NCBI RefSeq assembly: GCF_035046485.1
Contig: NC_085137.1
Location: forward strand, 315,033,164 to 315,097,163
From: Aedes albopictus
Lineage: Eukaryota > Arthropoda > Insecta > Diptera > Culicidae
Length of the DNA stretch: 64,000 nt
Direction: 5' to 3'
Below are positions 10,749 to 21,647 of the stretch, piece after piece. The position numbers and the translations under genes are program-made. A model generated the notes under the pieces. That model ran no database searches. It was given only the letters and a program-made list of their open reading frames with translations, and was not told the DNA's origin. Numbering within the stretch: the first letter of the stretch is position 1; each line of letters begins with the position of its first letter.

Positions 10749-11118
10749 GTGAGACTAAAGAAGGGCAGCTGATTGTCTCGGAGAAACACAAGGTCCACTG
10801 CACCATTGCTCCGGCTAGCGCAGTAAGGGCTACATACTGTGGAGGGCGCCCTGGTACTCCACAGGCTCCGTTAGCGGTTAGGTTTTTATTAGACCCCCCT
10901 AGCCATTCATTCCTAGGCACGGTAAGCATAAAGCCGCATCACACCATGAATTAGGGGTCACCTGTTGGTGGATTCTTACCACCGGAACAGGCGGTCCGTA
11001 GTGTTATTCTTAGCCAATTGAGACAATCGCTACCGACACTACACAGCTATCTAGGCTGATCGAGAAAAGAAGTTAATATTGATGATCAACTTCATACGGA
11101 CTCGAACAGCCGACATGT

Positions 11119-11144
11119 TGGGTCGGTTGAAATCATCCATCGGG
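11119..11144 (+). repeat. Target-site duplication of the LOA-type LINE, right copy
   Basis: Identical over 26 bases to 6618-6643. The foldback arm resumes directly after it. Confidence 0.93.
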
Positions 11145-13117
11145 GGGTCAAGAACAAAATTTTTTTTTTTGAAGGTTTTTCATGCAAAAACTGTTAAAAG
11201 CGCATATTGTAAATAATTGCATCTCCTACAAATAGTCACAACTTTTTTGTCTTTGAAGATAGAACCATACAATTTTTAGGCGTTTCGAAGTAGTATGCGT
11301 AGATGACTGTGTGAAAATTTCATTGAAATATGTTGAATGGTTTTCAAATAATAGCAAAACTATCAAACGCATTCTAAAATACTAAGCTTAGTAGCAAACG
11401 ATCAACAAAAAATCTATAATTTTTATACAATAATACATGAAAAATATTTTATTCTAAACACCTTGAGTCATTATGATGGCGGTACTGAGAAAACTTGTTT
11501 TTCAAATTATGAACAGATACATAGTCAAATACATGAAACGAAAACACACACTGTCATTATGTAGCTTTTCACTAAAGTATTAATTATTTATTTCAAGAAC
11601 GTGGTTTAGCGTATACAAGTACAAGTATGCCTCTATTACGAATCCTATAATAAACACAATAAACACAATTATCATGATTGCTGAGCATGTCGGCCTTCCC
11701 TAAAGAAAATATTTGAATGTTATTTGGTAATCCAAGAAAAGCACTCGAGGATTGGGAAACATCTCTGTTCCGAAGAAAAAGTATAGAAACTAAATTATTT
11801 TGGAATTAATGTTTACAAGCTCAAAATTAAATAGTATTTCACCTTAATCAATGAATAAAAACAAGTTAACTCTGTCAAATACCTCATAATAACATTGAAG
11901 TTGTGGGTATGAGTCCACATTAAACCAAGACAGGACACAATAACGAGAACTGAAATCAAAACAGAATTCAGTTGTGCAATATTCGATCAAGGGCAACTTT
12001 ACGGTACTACACATAGTTTCCGGATTATTCCACGATATTTGACATAGCTGTTGGACCTAAACTTAGGTTTGTCTTTAAATTTAATAGCAATATGATGCTT
12101 ATTACTTATGCCACCATTTATTAACAAATAACTGATAATAAGTTCTGAAAGAAGAGTTAAAAGAACGGAGTACTTATTGAAAATGTTTCTACATTAGGCA
12201 TGACAATTAGGCTGTTCAGCATAAAGCCTAGGAAAAACAATTTGATAACAATGATTTAAATAGTCTTATCAATATGCATATGATGTCTCAAAAATATTTT
12301 CTGTGGTTTCCTCCAAGCATGAGGAAGAGTGATTGATCGTTGTTAGGGCGTCGTTGACTAGTAGAATATTTTCAACATAGATCTATATCTTTCGAAAAAA
12401 TAACAAACAGTTTTTTTTTTATAATCCAAATTATTGCGCCACGCTCTCCTAGAGCCTTTCGCTTGCAATTTGATACTTAGATAAGACCTTAATCATTAAA
12501 AAAAAAATGGAAAAAATGAACATGTATACGCAAAACCGCGTTCTTGAGATAAATAATTAATACTTTAGTCAAAAGTTACATAATGGCAATGTGTGTGTTT
12601 TCCTTTCATGTATTTGACTATGTAATTGTTCATTATTTGAAAAACAAGTTTTCACAATACATACCGCCATCATAATGACTCAAGGTGTTTAGAATTAAAA
12701 TTTTTTCATGTATTATTATATAAAAATATAGATATTTTGTTGGACTTTTGCTACTAAGCTTAGTATTTTAGAATGCGTTTGATAGTTTTGCTATTATTTG
12801 AAAACCATTCAACATCTTTTAATGAAATTTTCACACAGTCATCTACGCATACTACTTCGAAACGCCTGAAAATTTTATAGTTCTATCCTCAAAGACAAAA
12901 AAGTTGTGAATATTTGTAGGAGATGCAATAATTTACAATATGCGCTTTTAACTGTTTTTGCATGAAAAACCTTCAAAAAAAAAATTTGTTCTAGACCCCC
13001 CGATGGATGTTTTCAACCGACCCAGCAAATTGAAGGGAATGGCCCAAAGTATTACTGGGCAAAATTTCAGACTTACTTATTTTTTTATTATAAAGTTGTT
13101 CTACACAACACACCGTG

Positions 13118-14395
13118 CCGTCAGATGTCTGTAGTGGCACTACGGGTCTGATGGCGGAGAGTGCGAAATGATGTTGGTTTTTGCCAGCCTCGTGCTCTCA
13201 CAAGTGGTGATTATTTATCATTGGAGATCTCGAGAGCCCGGCCTAGCCGCCCGACTTGACACCGTGTTGTTGCATGTACGGTACAATTATTCTATCCTAT
13301 CGAGGCTGCTGGTCCGGAGGAGTAGCTAAAGGGGGCCGAGACCGATGAGGATTGATTTGATGGTTTGCAGTTTGCGCTGAATCGATCGATTAGAGGGAGA
13401 CCTCCAATTAGTGCGATTAAAACCAACAGTTTTGCGAGATAATTAATCGGACATGCATGCTAATGTTGTGAAGGTAGCGATTAGGCTGAGATCATTTGGG
13501 ACGATGTATGGCCTTGTTGAGTACCCAGTAGACGATGTTTTATCATTACTTCAAGTATAAACAATGCGGCTAGCATTGACAAGCAGTGACAATATTATCT
13601 ACTTACCCAGATCCTGGCATATTTTTAACAACCTACAAAAGGCGAATATCCAGGAAGTAATGATAGGAAGTATTTTTGGCTCTCCAGAACTCTTAGATTT
13701 CCCAACAAACCAACTTTTTTTCATTTTAAAGAACTACTCTTTATCTTTCGATTTCCAGCCTTTACTACCTAGATAAATAAGAAACAAAAAATATGCGACA
13801 GATAAAACTTTTTCATGCTTTCACGGTTTTTGTCCACTTTTTGTTTACCTTGTTGTGGTAAATCTCACAGGCAACGTATAAAAAAGTTGGTTTTCACCAG
13901 TGATGGAAAACAGTGAGGAATGCAGCTGAGTAGACACAAACGCAAAGCTATCTTACTGGTGAACAACAGAAGCCTGAATATATTCGCACTTCCTTCACTC
14001 GCGAGCTAACGAAGCTGATCGCACTCGTGATTGATTCGCGAAGCAGCTCTGAACATTTTTCAATTTTGTGAAAAAACGAATTTACACGACCGACAGCTCT
14101 ACTTTTAAGGAACAATGAAGCACAAAACACTACTATCTGATGGATAATTACTTGTTTTGCTATTAATATCGCACTAAAATACAATTCCCGCATCTCCACT
14201 TGTTCTTCGCGAATAAAAGTTCATGAGTGTTTTTGTTTTTGTTTTGCTTCATACTCATGAAGCAAGCGGGTGCGAATAAACTCACACAAGGCTTACTCTC
14301 GGCACCGTGAGTAAACCGTTTGTTGGTTTTTCACTCGCGAGTTGATTCACGATGAGAGTGTTTCCATCTCTGGTTTTCACACATACAAGTATAAG
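13118..14395. other. No gene seen; mostly non-repetitive
   Basis: From 13118 to 13560 the base composition is more even and no repeats were noticed. The frames at 13564-13776 and 13948-14199 lack recognisable motifs. Words such as ACTCGCGAG recur at 14000-14350, suggesting decayed repeat DNA next to the element that begins at 14398. Confidence 0.4.
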
Positions 14396-14859
14396 TACAC
14401 TGAAACCTCTTTTTATGCACATAGCTGGGACTGCATAAATTAAAAATGTGCATAAATTAAAATAGGCATAAAAAGAGGGAAATTTATGCATAAATTAAGT
14501 TCGGGCTTCAATTAGAGAATCTAGTTCGCGAGAACAGGTCTTGCTCCTGGGCAGTTCAGGTGGGGCTAAGGGGGTTTCCAGAAAGATCCCAGAGAGCCCA
14601 AAAAAGGGGTTCCAAGGGGCTTCAGGGGCGTTTTAAAGGGTTGTTTCGGGGGATTTGAGGAGCCTTTTAAGGGTGTTCTGACAAGATTTTTTGGTGTTTT
14701 CATGGGATTACGGGGAATTCTAGGGTATTTTAAAAGTATTAAGTGGGTTTCAGGGGCGTTCCAAAAGGCTTTAGGGGCAATTCAAGGGATCTTAGAAGCC
14801 TTTAAAGGGCGTTGCAGGAGGTTTGAGGGGCGTTTTAAGGTTTTTCAGAGTCTGCTCTG

Positions 14860-16000
14860 AAACGTCCTGAAATGCCTCAAATATCTCCCTTAAACCCCCC
14901 GGGGACCCCATGTAACGCACCTGAGAGGCTTCGGAAATCCTGAGAACTCCTCCGTAACGCTTCTGTAACGCCTCTGAATCCCACCGAAGAGACTCTGAAA
15001 TGTCCTGAAATGCCTCCAAAATCCCCCTTAGACCTCCCCGGACTCCATGTAAGGCACTTGAGAGGCTCCAAACCCCATAAAACTGCTCCGTAACGCTTTC
15101 GTAACGCCTCTTAATTCCGCAGAAAATGCTCTGAAACGTCCAGAAATGCCTTCAAAATCCCCCTTAAACCCCATCGGACCCCATGTAACGCACCTGAGGA
15201 GCTCTGAACTCCACGAAAACTCCTCATAACGCTTAAAAACAAGGTATTTGGAGTACATAGCTCAAAATTTCTAGAGCACCGTTTTTTAGAACCATTGAGC
15301 AGATTTGGATGAAAATGCATCACGCTAATTGTTCGGTGGTTGTCAACAACGTGATACATTTTAATCCAAATCCGTTCAACGGTTCTAAAAAACGGTGCTC
15401 AAGAAATTTTGTGCAATGTACTCCAAATACCTTGTCCTTAAGTAACGCCTCTGAATCCCGCCGAAAATGCTCTGAAACGACTTGAAATGCCTCCAAAATC
15501 CCCCTTAAAACCCCTCGGACCCCATGTAACGCACCTGAGAGGTTCCAAACCCCCCGAAAACTCCTCCGTAACGCCTCTTAATTCCGCTGAAAATGCCCTG
15601 AAACGTCCTGAAATGCCTTCAAAATCCCCCTTGAACCCCCTTCGGACCCCATGTAACGCACCTGAGAGGCTCCGAACCCCACGAAAACTCCTCGTAACGC
15701 TTAAGTAACGCCTCTGCATCCCGCCAAAAATTCTGATACGTCTTGAAATGCCTCCAAAATTCCCCTTAAACCCCCTCGAACCCCATGTAACGCATCTGAG
15801 AAGCTCCAAACACCCCGAAAACTCCTCCGTAACGCTTCCGTAACGCCTCTGAATCACGCTGAAAATTATCTGAAACATCCTGAAATGCCACAAAAAATCC
15901 TCCTAAACCAAAACGACTAAAAACGCCTCCGTAATGCCTCTGAAAGCAGCCTAAAATGCTCTGAGACTTCCTGAAATGACTCCGAAACCCCCTTAAGACC
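14860..16000. repeat. ~135-bp tandem repeat, about eight units
   Basis: The anchor word CCTGAAATGCCTCC or a close variant recurs near 14865, 15003, 15138, 15480, 15608, 15740, 15877 and 15969. Each unit also carries CCCCATGTAACGCACCTGAG and CTCCGTAACGC. The gap between the third and fourth units is explained by the MITE at 15237-15437. Because 135 is a multiple of three, stop-free minus-strand frames of about 150 codons appear; they are not genes. Confidence 0.88.
15237..15437. mobile_element. TTAA-flanked palindromic MITE (family B), 201 bp
   Basis: TTAA at 15233-15236 and 15438-15441; uninterrupted repeat units show CTTAAGTAACGCC at the same place, so the empty site is known. The arms pair over about 85 bp each: ACAAGGTATTTGGAGTACAT against its complement at the right end, and CACCGTTTTTTAGAACC against GGTTCTAAAAAACGGTG. 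Non-coding; relative of 2760-2946. Confidence 0.92.
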
Positions 16001-16496
16001 CACTCGGGCCCCATGTAACGCACAAGAGACCTTCGGAAACACCCAAAAACGAGCCTGTAGCCTTCCATTGCTCTCCTCGTTAAAACCTCTTGGCCTCCGT
16101 TGCAATAGTTCCTATCATTATTAAATATTCTTATGTACAATATTGGTTCTGAGTAGCTTTCCCTCTTTTTATGCAGGGCATAGAAAAGGTGCATAAACCA
16201 AATGTGCATAAAAATAACATGCATAAAAAGAGGTTTTAGTGTAATAGCTGAATTTTAGTTCAGCTATCTATACCATTATCGATCAACAACTCAATAAGCT
16301 TGCATGTTTGTGACTTGCAATTGTTAGTTAGTTGATGGTCAAAATGTATTATTTGATCGTAGTTGTGTATTCGAAAAGTCGGTCAAATTCTTCGCAAATC
16401 AAATTATGTGTTGAAAATAATATTGAACAGAAAGCTTTTAAATTGAGATAGATGAAGCATAGGATGAAGCTTTAGAATAACGACCAAAATATTTCA

Positions 16497-16770
16497 ATTC
16501 ATATTGTTGCCTACCAGCCCATAAAACGCCATTATAGTGCAAAGAAGAAATCTTTCTCTCTGGTTGTGAAATACGATGTTTCGTATGCAGAAGACCCAGG
16601 CACACATTGGCTTGCATCCTCTCTAGACGCAGACAACTTGTTGTTTACATTTTACCGTCGGGAAAAATGTTGATCTCCAGCAGTGAAATCCAACTTTGAA
16701 GTACCAGAGCTTTTGTGGGGTGTGAAATGTAACGTAAGTTCAATGAGTGAATTTGGCGAAGTGAAAGTTG
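16497..16770 (+). repeat. Dispersed repeat, inverted partner at 23492-23800
   Basis: Matches the reverse complement of 23492-23800 over about 270 bp. Shared segments include AAGAAATCTTTCTCT, AACTTGTTGTTTACATTTTA and TCCAACTTTGAAGTACC or its near variant. Not coding; family unknown. Confidence 0.75.
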
Positions 16771-16772
16771 AA

Positions 16773-17049
16773 CACAGATAAAAATAATGAGATTTACACG
16801 TCATGTAAACTTCAGTTTAGTCATTTAAACTTAGTGTTATGATGGTTTACATGATATATAATGTAAATTTGTGTTATATGTCATGTAAACACACAGAGTC
16901 ATGCTGGATTACATGAGTACATGACATATAATGGAAGTTTACATGATATTTTATGACTTTTACATGACATGTCATGAATACTTCTGGCATATCCCACGCT
17001 CCAATCATGTGCATCATATGTCACAGAATTTTACACTTTTCTATCTGTG
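16773..17049. mobile_element. MITE with CACAGATA ends
   Basis: The left end CACAGATAAAAATAATG mirrors the right end (reverse complement CACAGATAGAAAAGTG). Inside, words such as TCATGTAAAC, TTTACATGA and TGACATATAATG recur on both strands, giving a partly palindromic body. No frame. Confidence 0.65.
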
Positions 17050-18540
17050 AACGGTAATAAAGAGCAATTAGGCTAGCTACTGTTCTGGTGCGGTTGCTTT
17101 CGTCATGGAGTAGAAATGTGGAGTAGAATTCAAACGAGAAATTTTGCGTAATTATTAGATTTTCAGTGCTATGGTCATTGAGAGTCTACATATTTTTGCA
17201 TCCATGTGGTGTGTCATTGGAAAATGTAAGCTGGAATACTTTTATTCATTGGCTATTTTCCATTTGATATGACGGGAATTGGCGCATATGACGAAATAAA
17301 TTTCTACCATATAGGATCGAAAATCAAACTTTTTGAGTCTCATGATTGTTTTTGAACCGGTAAGCACAAACAATGTAAGATAATCAAAGCAACCCAATTA
17401 TTTCAAAATTTCTTCATATGAATAAGTGAACACGTGTATGGAACTTCTGTTTCCTAGACCACCCTAATCTAACATTCTAGGGGTGAGCAAGTTGACTTTT
17501 CGACACTTTTCCTATTTTGGGACACACTAATGTGCACATTGTTTTTTTATTATTATTTTGGTTGGGCGCATTGTTGGCACAGTGCAGTTTTTTTTTAAGA
17601 TAGAATTTAGTTTGTAGTATCTGAACCCCCATGGATCCGAGTGACGCAAGCTTATGTATGTTTTATCTGAGCGTAAAGATCTGCATTACATCTGTGAATT
17701 CCTCATCTGAGCTTAATGTATTACCGATGCATTCGATAAATTGTCTCTAGGCAATCATTAAAATGGAAGTGAAATTGTTGAACAGTGCTTTAGTTGGGAT
17801 CAGAAAAGAATCATCAAACTATATACAATAATCATAATAGATGGCATCAACTCAGATATACAATTTGAAACGACATACAGAATGACGACACTCTCGGCGA
17901 ACAAACACTATCCCCAGAGACCAGAACAAACATGCTCGCGCAACATGGCACCACCAGTCATCCACCCATCATAATCATAATCTAAACATAAACAACGGGT
18001 TAACCACAGAATGTGACACTTTCTGATGCGAGCACATGTGTGCGCGCGATGATGTCAGTTTGCCATGCGGATGGTGATGAACTCGGGCTGCTGAAGCTCG
18101 ACAAGAGAAATTGAAAACACTATCGAGACGGGTGCTCGCACGCGGTTTTTCCACCACAGCGCGTTTAGAGAATGGGGCGGGCAGATGGTCGGTCACAGAA
18201 AGCAGGGGAAACAATGGCAAAACAATAAAAGGGCGTAAACACAATTTCCAGAGGGAATGCTTCTCGATGACACAACATGCCAATGCAATGATCACAATGC
18301 ATCGGTTGGGGTTATCGTTATGTTGACACAGGGCAAATGGTTTTGGCGACAGCAAGAACATTAATGTTGCCTTCATAACTGTCATAATAAGATCTTTGCA
18401 CAACATATCGCTACATTCTTGGAGTGAAATAAAACTTGGCATCGTTCAGCTTGAGCTTGACTGACCGCTCGTACTTGCTATTCCAGTATCGCTAGATCAG
18501 CTGCAGTCACACAAAGAACCAATGAGATAGCTGCTTTTCA
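17050..18540. other. No gene called; mostly unique sequence
   Basis: No palindrome or tandem unit was recognised. The 155-codon minus-strand frame at 17975-18442 shows no domain, has a cysteine- and histidine-scattered composition, and is not supported. Confidence 0.4.
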
Positions 18541-18558
18541 CTTACCTTATCTTACCGG

Positions 18559-20222
18559 TCAGACTAAGGCATGAGTGTCGTCTGCTGTACGAAGGAGTCG
18601 TCTCCAGTCTACTCGGTCCATGGCTGTTTGTCTCCAGTTCCGCACTCTGCGTAGGGTCCGCAGATCGTCCTCCACTTGATCGATCCACCTAGCTCGCTGC
18701 GCACCACGTCTTCTTGTACCGGTCGGATGACTCTCGAGAACCATTTTAGTCGGGTTGCTATTCGACATCCTGATGATGTGACCCACCCACCGTAGCCTCC
18801 CGATTTTCGCGGTATAGACGATGGCTGGTTCTCTCAGCATCTGATGCAGCTCGTGGTTCATTCGCCTTCTCCAAGTCCCGTCTTCCATCTGCACTCCGCC
18901 GTAGATGGTACGCAACACCTTCCGTTCGAAAACTCCAAAGGCGCGTTGATCCTCTGTACGTAGGGTCCATCCTCCGTGCCCATAGAGAACTACCGGTCTA
19001 ATCAGCATGCTGTAGATAGTCAACTTCATATTAGGGCGAACTTTATCCGATCGTAGAGTGCGGCGGAGTTCAAAGTAAGCACGATTTCCAGCCACAATGC
19101 GAATTTCTCTGCTGGTGTCGTTGTCGGCGTTCACCAGTGAGCCGAAGTACACGAATTCTTCAACCGCCTCGATTTCATCACCGTCGATACAAATTCGGGG
19201 TGGCGGGCGCTGTGATTCCTCCCTGGAGCCCTTTGCCATCATTTATTATTATTATTATTATCTTTATTAACGAGATTTTCAGCCCAGGGCCTTTGCCATC
19301 ATGTACTTTGTCTTCGACACATTAATGACTAATCCGGTTCGCCTGGCTTCACTCTTTAGTCGAATGTACGTTTCCGCGATCATCTCAAATTTACGAGCTA
19401 TAGTATCAATATTATCAACAAAACCAAGCAACTGAACGGACTTCGTGAAAATCGTTCCACTCGTGTTTATCCTCGCTCTCTTTCTTAAACCCTCTAAAGC
19501 AATGTTGAACAGCAAGCACGAAAGACCTTGTCGTAACCCTCTGCGAGATTCGAAGGGACTCGAGAGTTCCCTGATACTCGAACTACGCACATTACTCGAT
19601 CCATCATCCCCTTGATCAATCGTATCAGTTTATCTGGGAATCCGTACTCGTGCATAGTCTGCTATAGCTGTTCTCGATCGATTTTTTCAAACGCCGATTT
19701 GAAATCGATGAATAAGTGATGTGTGGGCACGTTGTATTCGCGGCATTTCTGCAACACATGGCGGATGGCGAACATCTAATTCCATAAATCCAGCCTAAAA
19801 TTGCACCACGAACTCTCTTGCAATCGATGTTGAGAGGCGGCATAAAATTTGAGAGAGTGTCTTGTAGGCAGCGTTCGTTAGTGTGATCGCGTGATAGTTC
19901 CCGCAATCCAACTTGTCACCCTTTTTGTAGATGGGACACACGATACCTTCCATCCATTCCTCTGGTAATGCTTCCTCCTCCCAAATCTTGGTAATGACCC
20001 AGTGTAGTGCTCTCAATAATGCTTCTCCACCATATTTTAGAAGCCCGCTTGGTAGCTGATCTGCTCCACCGGCTTTGTTGTTTTTCAACCGACCAACCTC
20101 CTCCTCAATCTCTTGGAGGTTGGGAACTAGAAATCTTTCGTCCTGCGCACGTATTACTAGATCTGTTACCATGCCACCTTCAGTGCCTGCAACGTAGCCA
20201 TTGAGGTGCTCATCGCTGCTTT
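18559..20222 (-). pseudogene. Decayed RTE-type LINE reverse-transcriptase ORF
   Basis: Minus-strand pieces line up in order as one RT. Upstream (19795-20172) are KNNKAGGADQLPSGLLKYGG and WMEGIVCPIYKKGD; in the middle (19279-19590) is RRGLRQGLSC followed by LLGFVDNIDTIAR, where the catalytic Y/FADD has become FVDN; downstream (18559-19242) are FVYFGSLVNADNDTSREI, RPVVLYGHGGWTL and RLRWVGHIIRM. The frame changes between pieces and one catalytic aspartate is lost, so it is dead. It is 5' truncated next to a SINE-like segment. A 47-bp LINE tail is inserted at 19243-19289. The RTE assignment rests on the C-terminal GRLRWVGH style. Confidence 0.88.
19243..19289 (-). mobile_element. 47-bp LINE 3'-tail insertion with 13-bp target duplication
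   Basis: CCTTTGCCATCAT occurs at 19230-19242 and 19290-19302. Between them, read on the minus strand, lies CCCTGGGCTGAAAATCTCG followed by TTAATAAAG and a (TAA)n tail. Removing the insert plus one duplicate restores the host RT frame across KTKYMMAKGS. It is therefore an extremely 5'-truncated retrotransposition event. Confidence 0.9.
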
Positions 20223-20480
20223 TTACTAACAGGCATTTTCAGTGTGCGAGTGTTGGTGATCATCTATTTTTAGGCAAGCATGGCGCCTGTTAAGTCAGGC
20301 TGTAGGTTAGTGTGGGCAAGAGAAGGGATGTGATTATTGCGATCGCTTACCCACGGTAAACCATAAAGTCCTCTGCGTTTGCACATGTTCAGGATGGGCC
20401 AGGGATCGAATCAAGGACCTTCTGCATACGAATCAGAAACAATATCCACTAGACCACCAAACCCTTCTCGATCGATCGTG
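20223..20480 (-). mobile_element. tRNA-derived SINE-like element
   Basis: On the minus strand, GTGGTCTAGTGGATATTG resembles a pol III A box and CTTGATTCGATCCCTGG a B box, spaced as in a tRNA. Downstream non-tRNA sequence runs to the LINE junction near 20222. Not a functional tRNA as judged from poor arm pairing. Confidence 0.6.
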
Positions 20481-21420
20481 CCACAAAACGAAGGCAGCAC
20501 AGATATTAACAATGTACCGCATGTATTCTATGGGCGTATTGTACTAGCCATCTTTCAAAAACCTTTAGTTAGAGCAAAAACAGTTGGAGGGAGGAAAACC
20601 ACGCCGAGAGGGACGAAGGCGGTTATTATAGTTCGTGATCTGAAACATTCTATAGCCACTGAAAGCGTGCAATGTGCAATGATCTCACTCATGCTTGGAA
20701 ACTGGATAGCACTTATGCATGTTTATAATACGGATCGTGTTTTCGTGCTTGGCGGCGTACTGTGAGCCACCCACTACTGATTGCCAAATGCCTAAATGTA
20801 TCATTTGTGGTCGTTTCAATTACTATTCGCCGCCCAAATGTGGATGTTTATCAATAAGATTTGTTATAATTCGCACAAAATGAAGTCACTTTATTTTGGT
20901 TACAGTTCTGTGAGAAAACCGCCCCCTCAAGTTGAGTAAATAATCGTCATGGGTTTCTCAAAATTCTACGAGTAATGAAGTCATCCTTCAAAAAATGCTC
21001 TTTGTTTACCATTCCAACGGCGACGCAAGGGTCAACAAGAATGAAGAAAACAGGCGGAAACCGAGAAAAAGGGGACCGCTCCTGCTTCATCCAGCATCGT
21101 GGCTGAAAGGGTAGATTATGCTGCAGCCTGAGATGGATATTGATATATGAGTGTTGAAGAAATGGAGATGCTTTTTGTGCTACCAAAGGTCAAAGAACTG
21201 CTTGTTTGATTGATACTTTGTGATACAAAAGAGAAGTAGAGACCAAGAAGCCTATTTGTGAAGCATATTTTAGAGATCATCTGGTCTTACTGTGGCATTA
21301 TGTATTTCTAATTCCATAGATAGGTGCAATATACACCGAAACGTGGGATGCAGAGCAATGCAATATCGTTTGATGAATGCGAAGTCGAAAATTTTTTCGA
21401 TGACTTTCCATTTCGCATAA
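20481..21420. other. No gene called
   Basis: The 128-codon frame at 20379-20765 begins inside the SINE-like segment and has no recognisable domain. No clear repeats elsewhere. Confidence 0.4.
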
Positions 21421-21424
21421 TTGT

Positions 21425-21560
21425 GACTTGTTCTGTATCTCAAATAGTTAAAGTAATAGGCTAGCGATATGAGGTCATGGGTTCGAATCCCACCAGACCC
21501 AAGCGGTGATTTTTTTTTTTGCAAATTTATCCTCCAAATTGTCATTTTGTTACACACCGT
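21425..21560 (+). mobile_element. tRNA-related SINE-like element with T-rich tail
   Basis: AATAGTTAAAGTAATAGGC is followed at tRNA-like spacing by the B-box match ATGGGTTCGAATCCCACC near 21477-21494, and then by a run of about 12 T. The next stretch ends in TTACACACCGTGCC. The head resembles a tRNA but its acceptor arm does not pair. Confidence 0.55.
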
Positions 21561-21576
21561 GCCAACAGATGTTGAC

Positions 21577-21647
21577 TTTTCTAGCCGAATTGATAGCATC
21601 TGAGCATGAGCATGTGCATATATTTTCTAGCCGATTTGATAGCATCT
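21577..21647 (+). repeat. Two ~25-bp direct repeats
   Basis: TTTTCTAGCCGAATTGATAG at 21577 recurs as TTTTCTAGCCGATTTGATAG at 21623, each followed by CATCT, with 46-bp spacing. A local tandem duplication or a target duplication of a lost insert. Confidence 0.7.

Larger units (their letters stand above)
6644..11118 (-). mobile_element. LOA-clade (Lian-like) non-LTR retrotransposon, 4,475 bp, apparently complete
   Basis: Bounded on both sides by an identical 26-bp target duplication. Read on the minus strand it has about 575 bp of 5' sequence, one long endonuclease-RT-RNase H frame, and about 255 bp of 3' UTR ending in two tandem copies of a 7-bp unit (GTATCAG on the plus strand, at the left border). 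A short tandem-repeat tail instead of poly(A) is typical of LOA-related elements. Aedes Lian elements are known as single-ORF LOA relatives of this size, so that name is likely but unproven. It inserted into the left arm of a foldback element. Confidence 0.9.
6526..13117. mobile_element. Foldback DNA element with ~596-bp inverted arms, split by a LINE
   Basis: The left arm is 6526-6643 plus 11145-11622; the right arm is 12519-13117. Both begin CACGGTGTGTT and run inward through CAGACTTACTTATT/AATAAGTAAGTCTG and the CGATGGATG segment with only scattered mismatches. Without the LINE and one target copy the element is about 2,091 bp, leaving roughly 900 bp of AT-rich, non-coding interior. CCGT on both sides (6522-6525, 13118-13121) may be a 4-bp target duplication. 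No transposase is visible. The superfamily is unknown. Confidence 0.85.
14398..16241. mobile_element. Pogo/Tigger-like non-autonomous element, 1,844 bp
   Basis: The left end CACTGAAACCTCTTTTTATG and the reverse-complemented right end CACTAAAACCTCTTTTTATG differ at one position. TA flanks it at 14396-14397 and 16242-16243. Sub-terminal GTGCATAAA words recur at both ends. The interior is a GC-richer ~135-bp tandem array. There is no transposase. Its termini resemble those of the element at 505-1036. Confidence 0.85.

Noticed and set aside
15438..16224. Minus-strand frames of 151 and 152 codons
   Set aside because: They arise from the ~135-bp tandem array (a multiple of three) inside a DNA element; the repeats, not selection, keep them open.
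17975..18442. A 155-codon minus-strand frame
   Set aside because: No recognisable domain, signal peptide or codon bias; no splice or promoter support.
21552..21574. ACACACCGTGCC as a second end of the 6526-13117 foldback
   Set aside because: Similarity is limited to about 18 bases and no partner arm was found.
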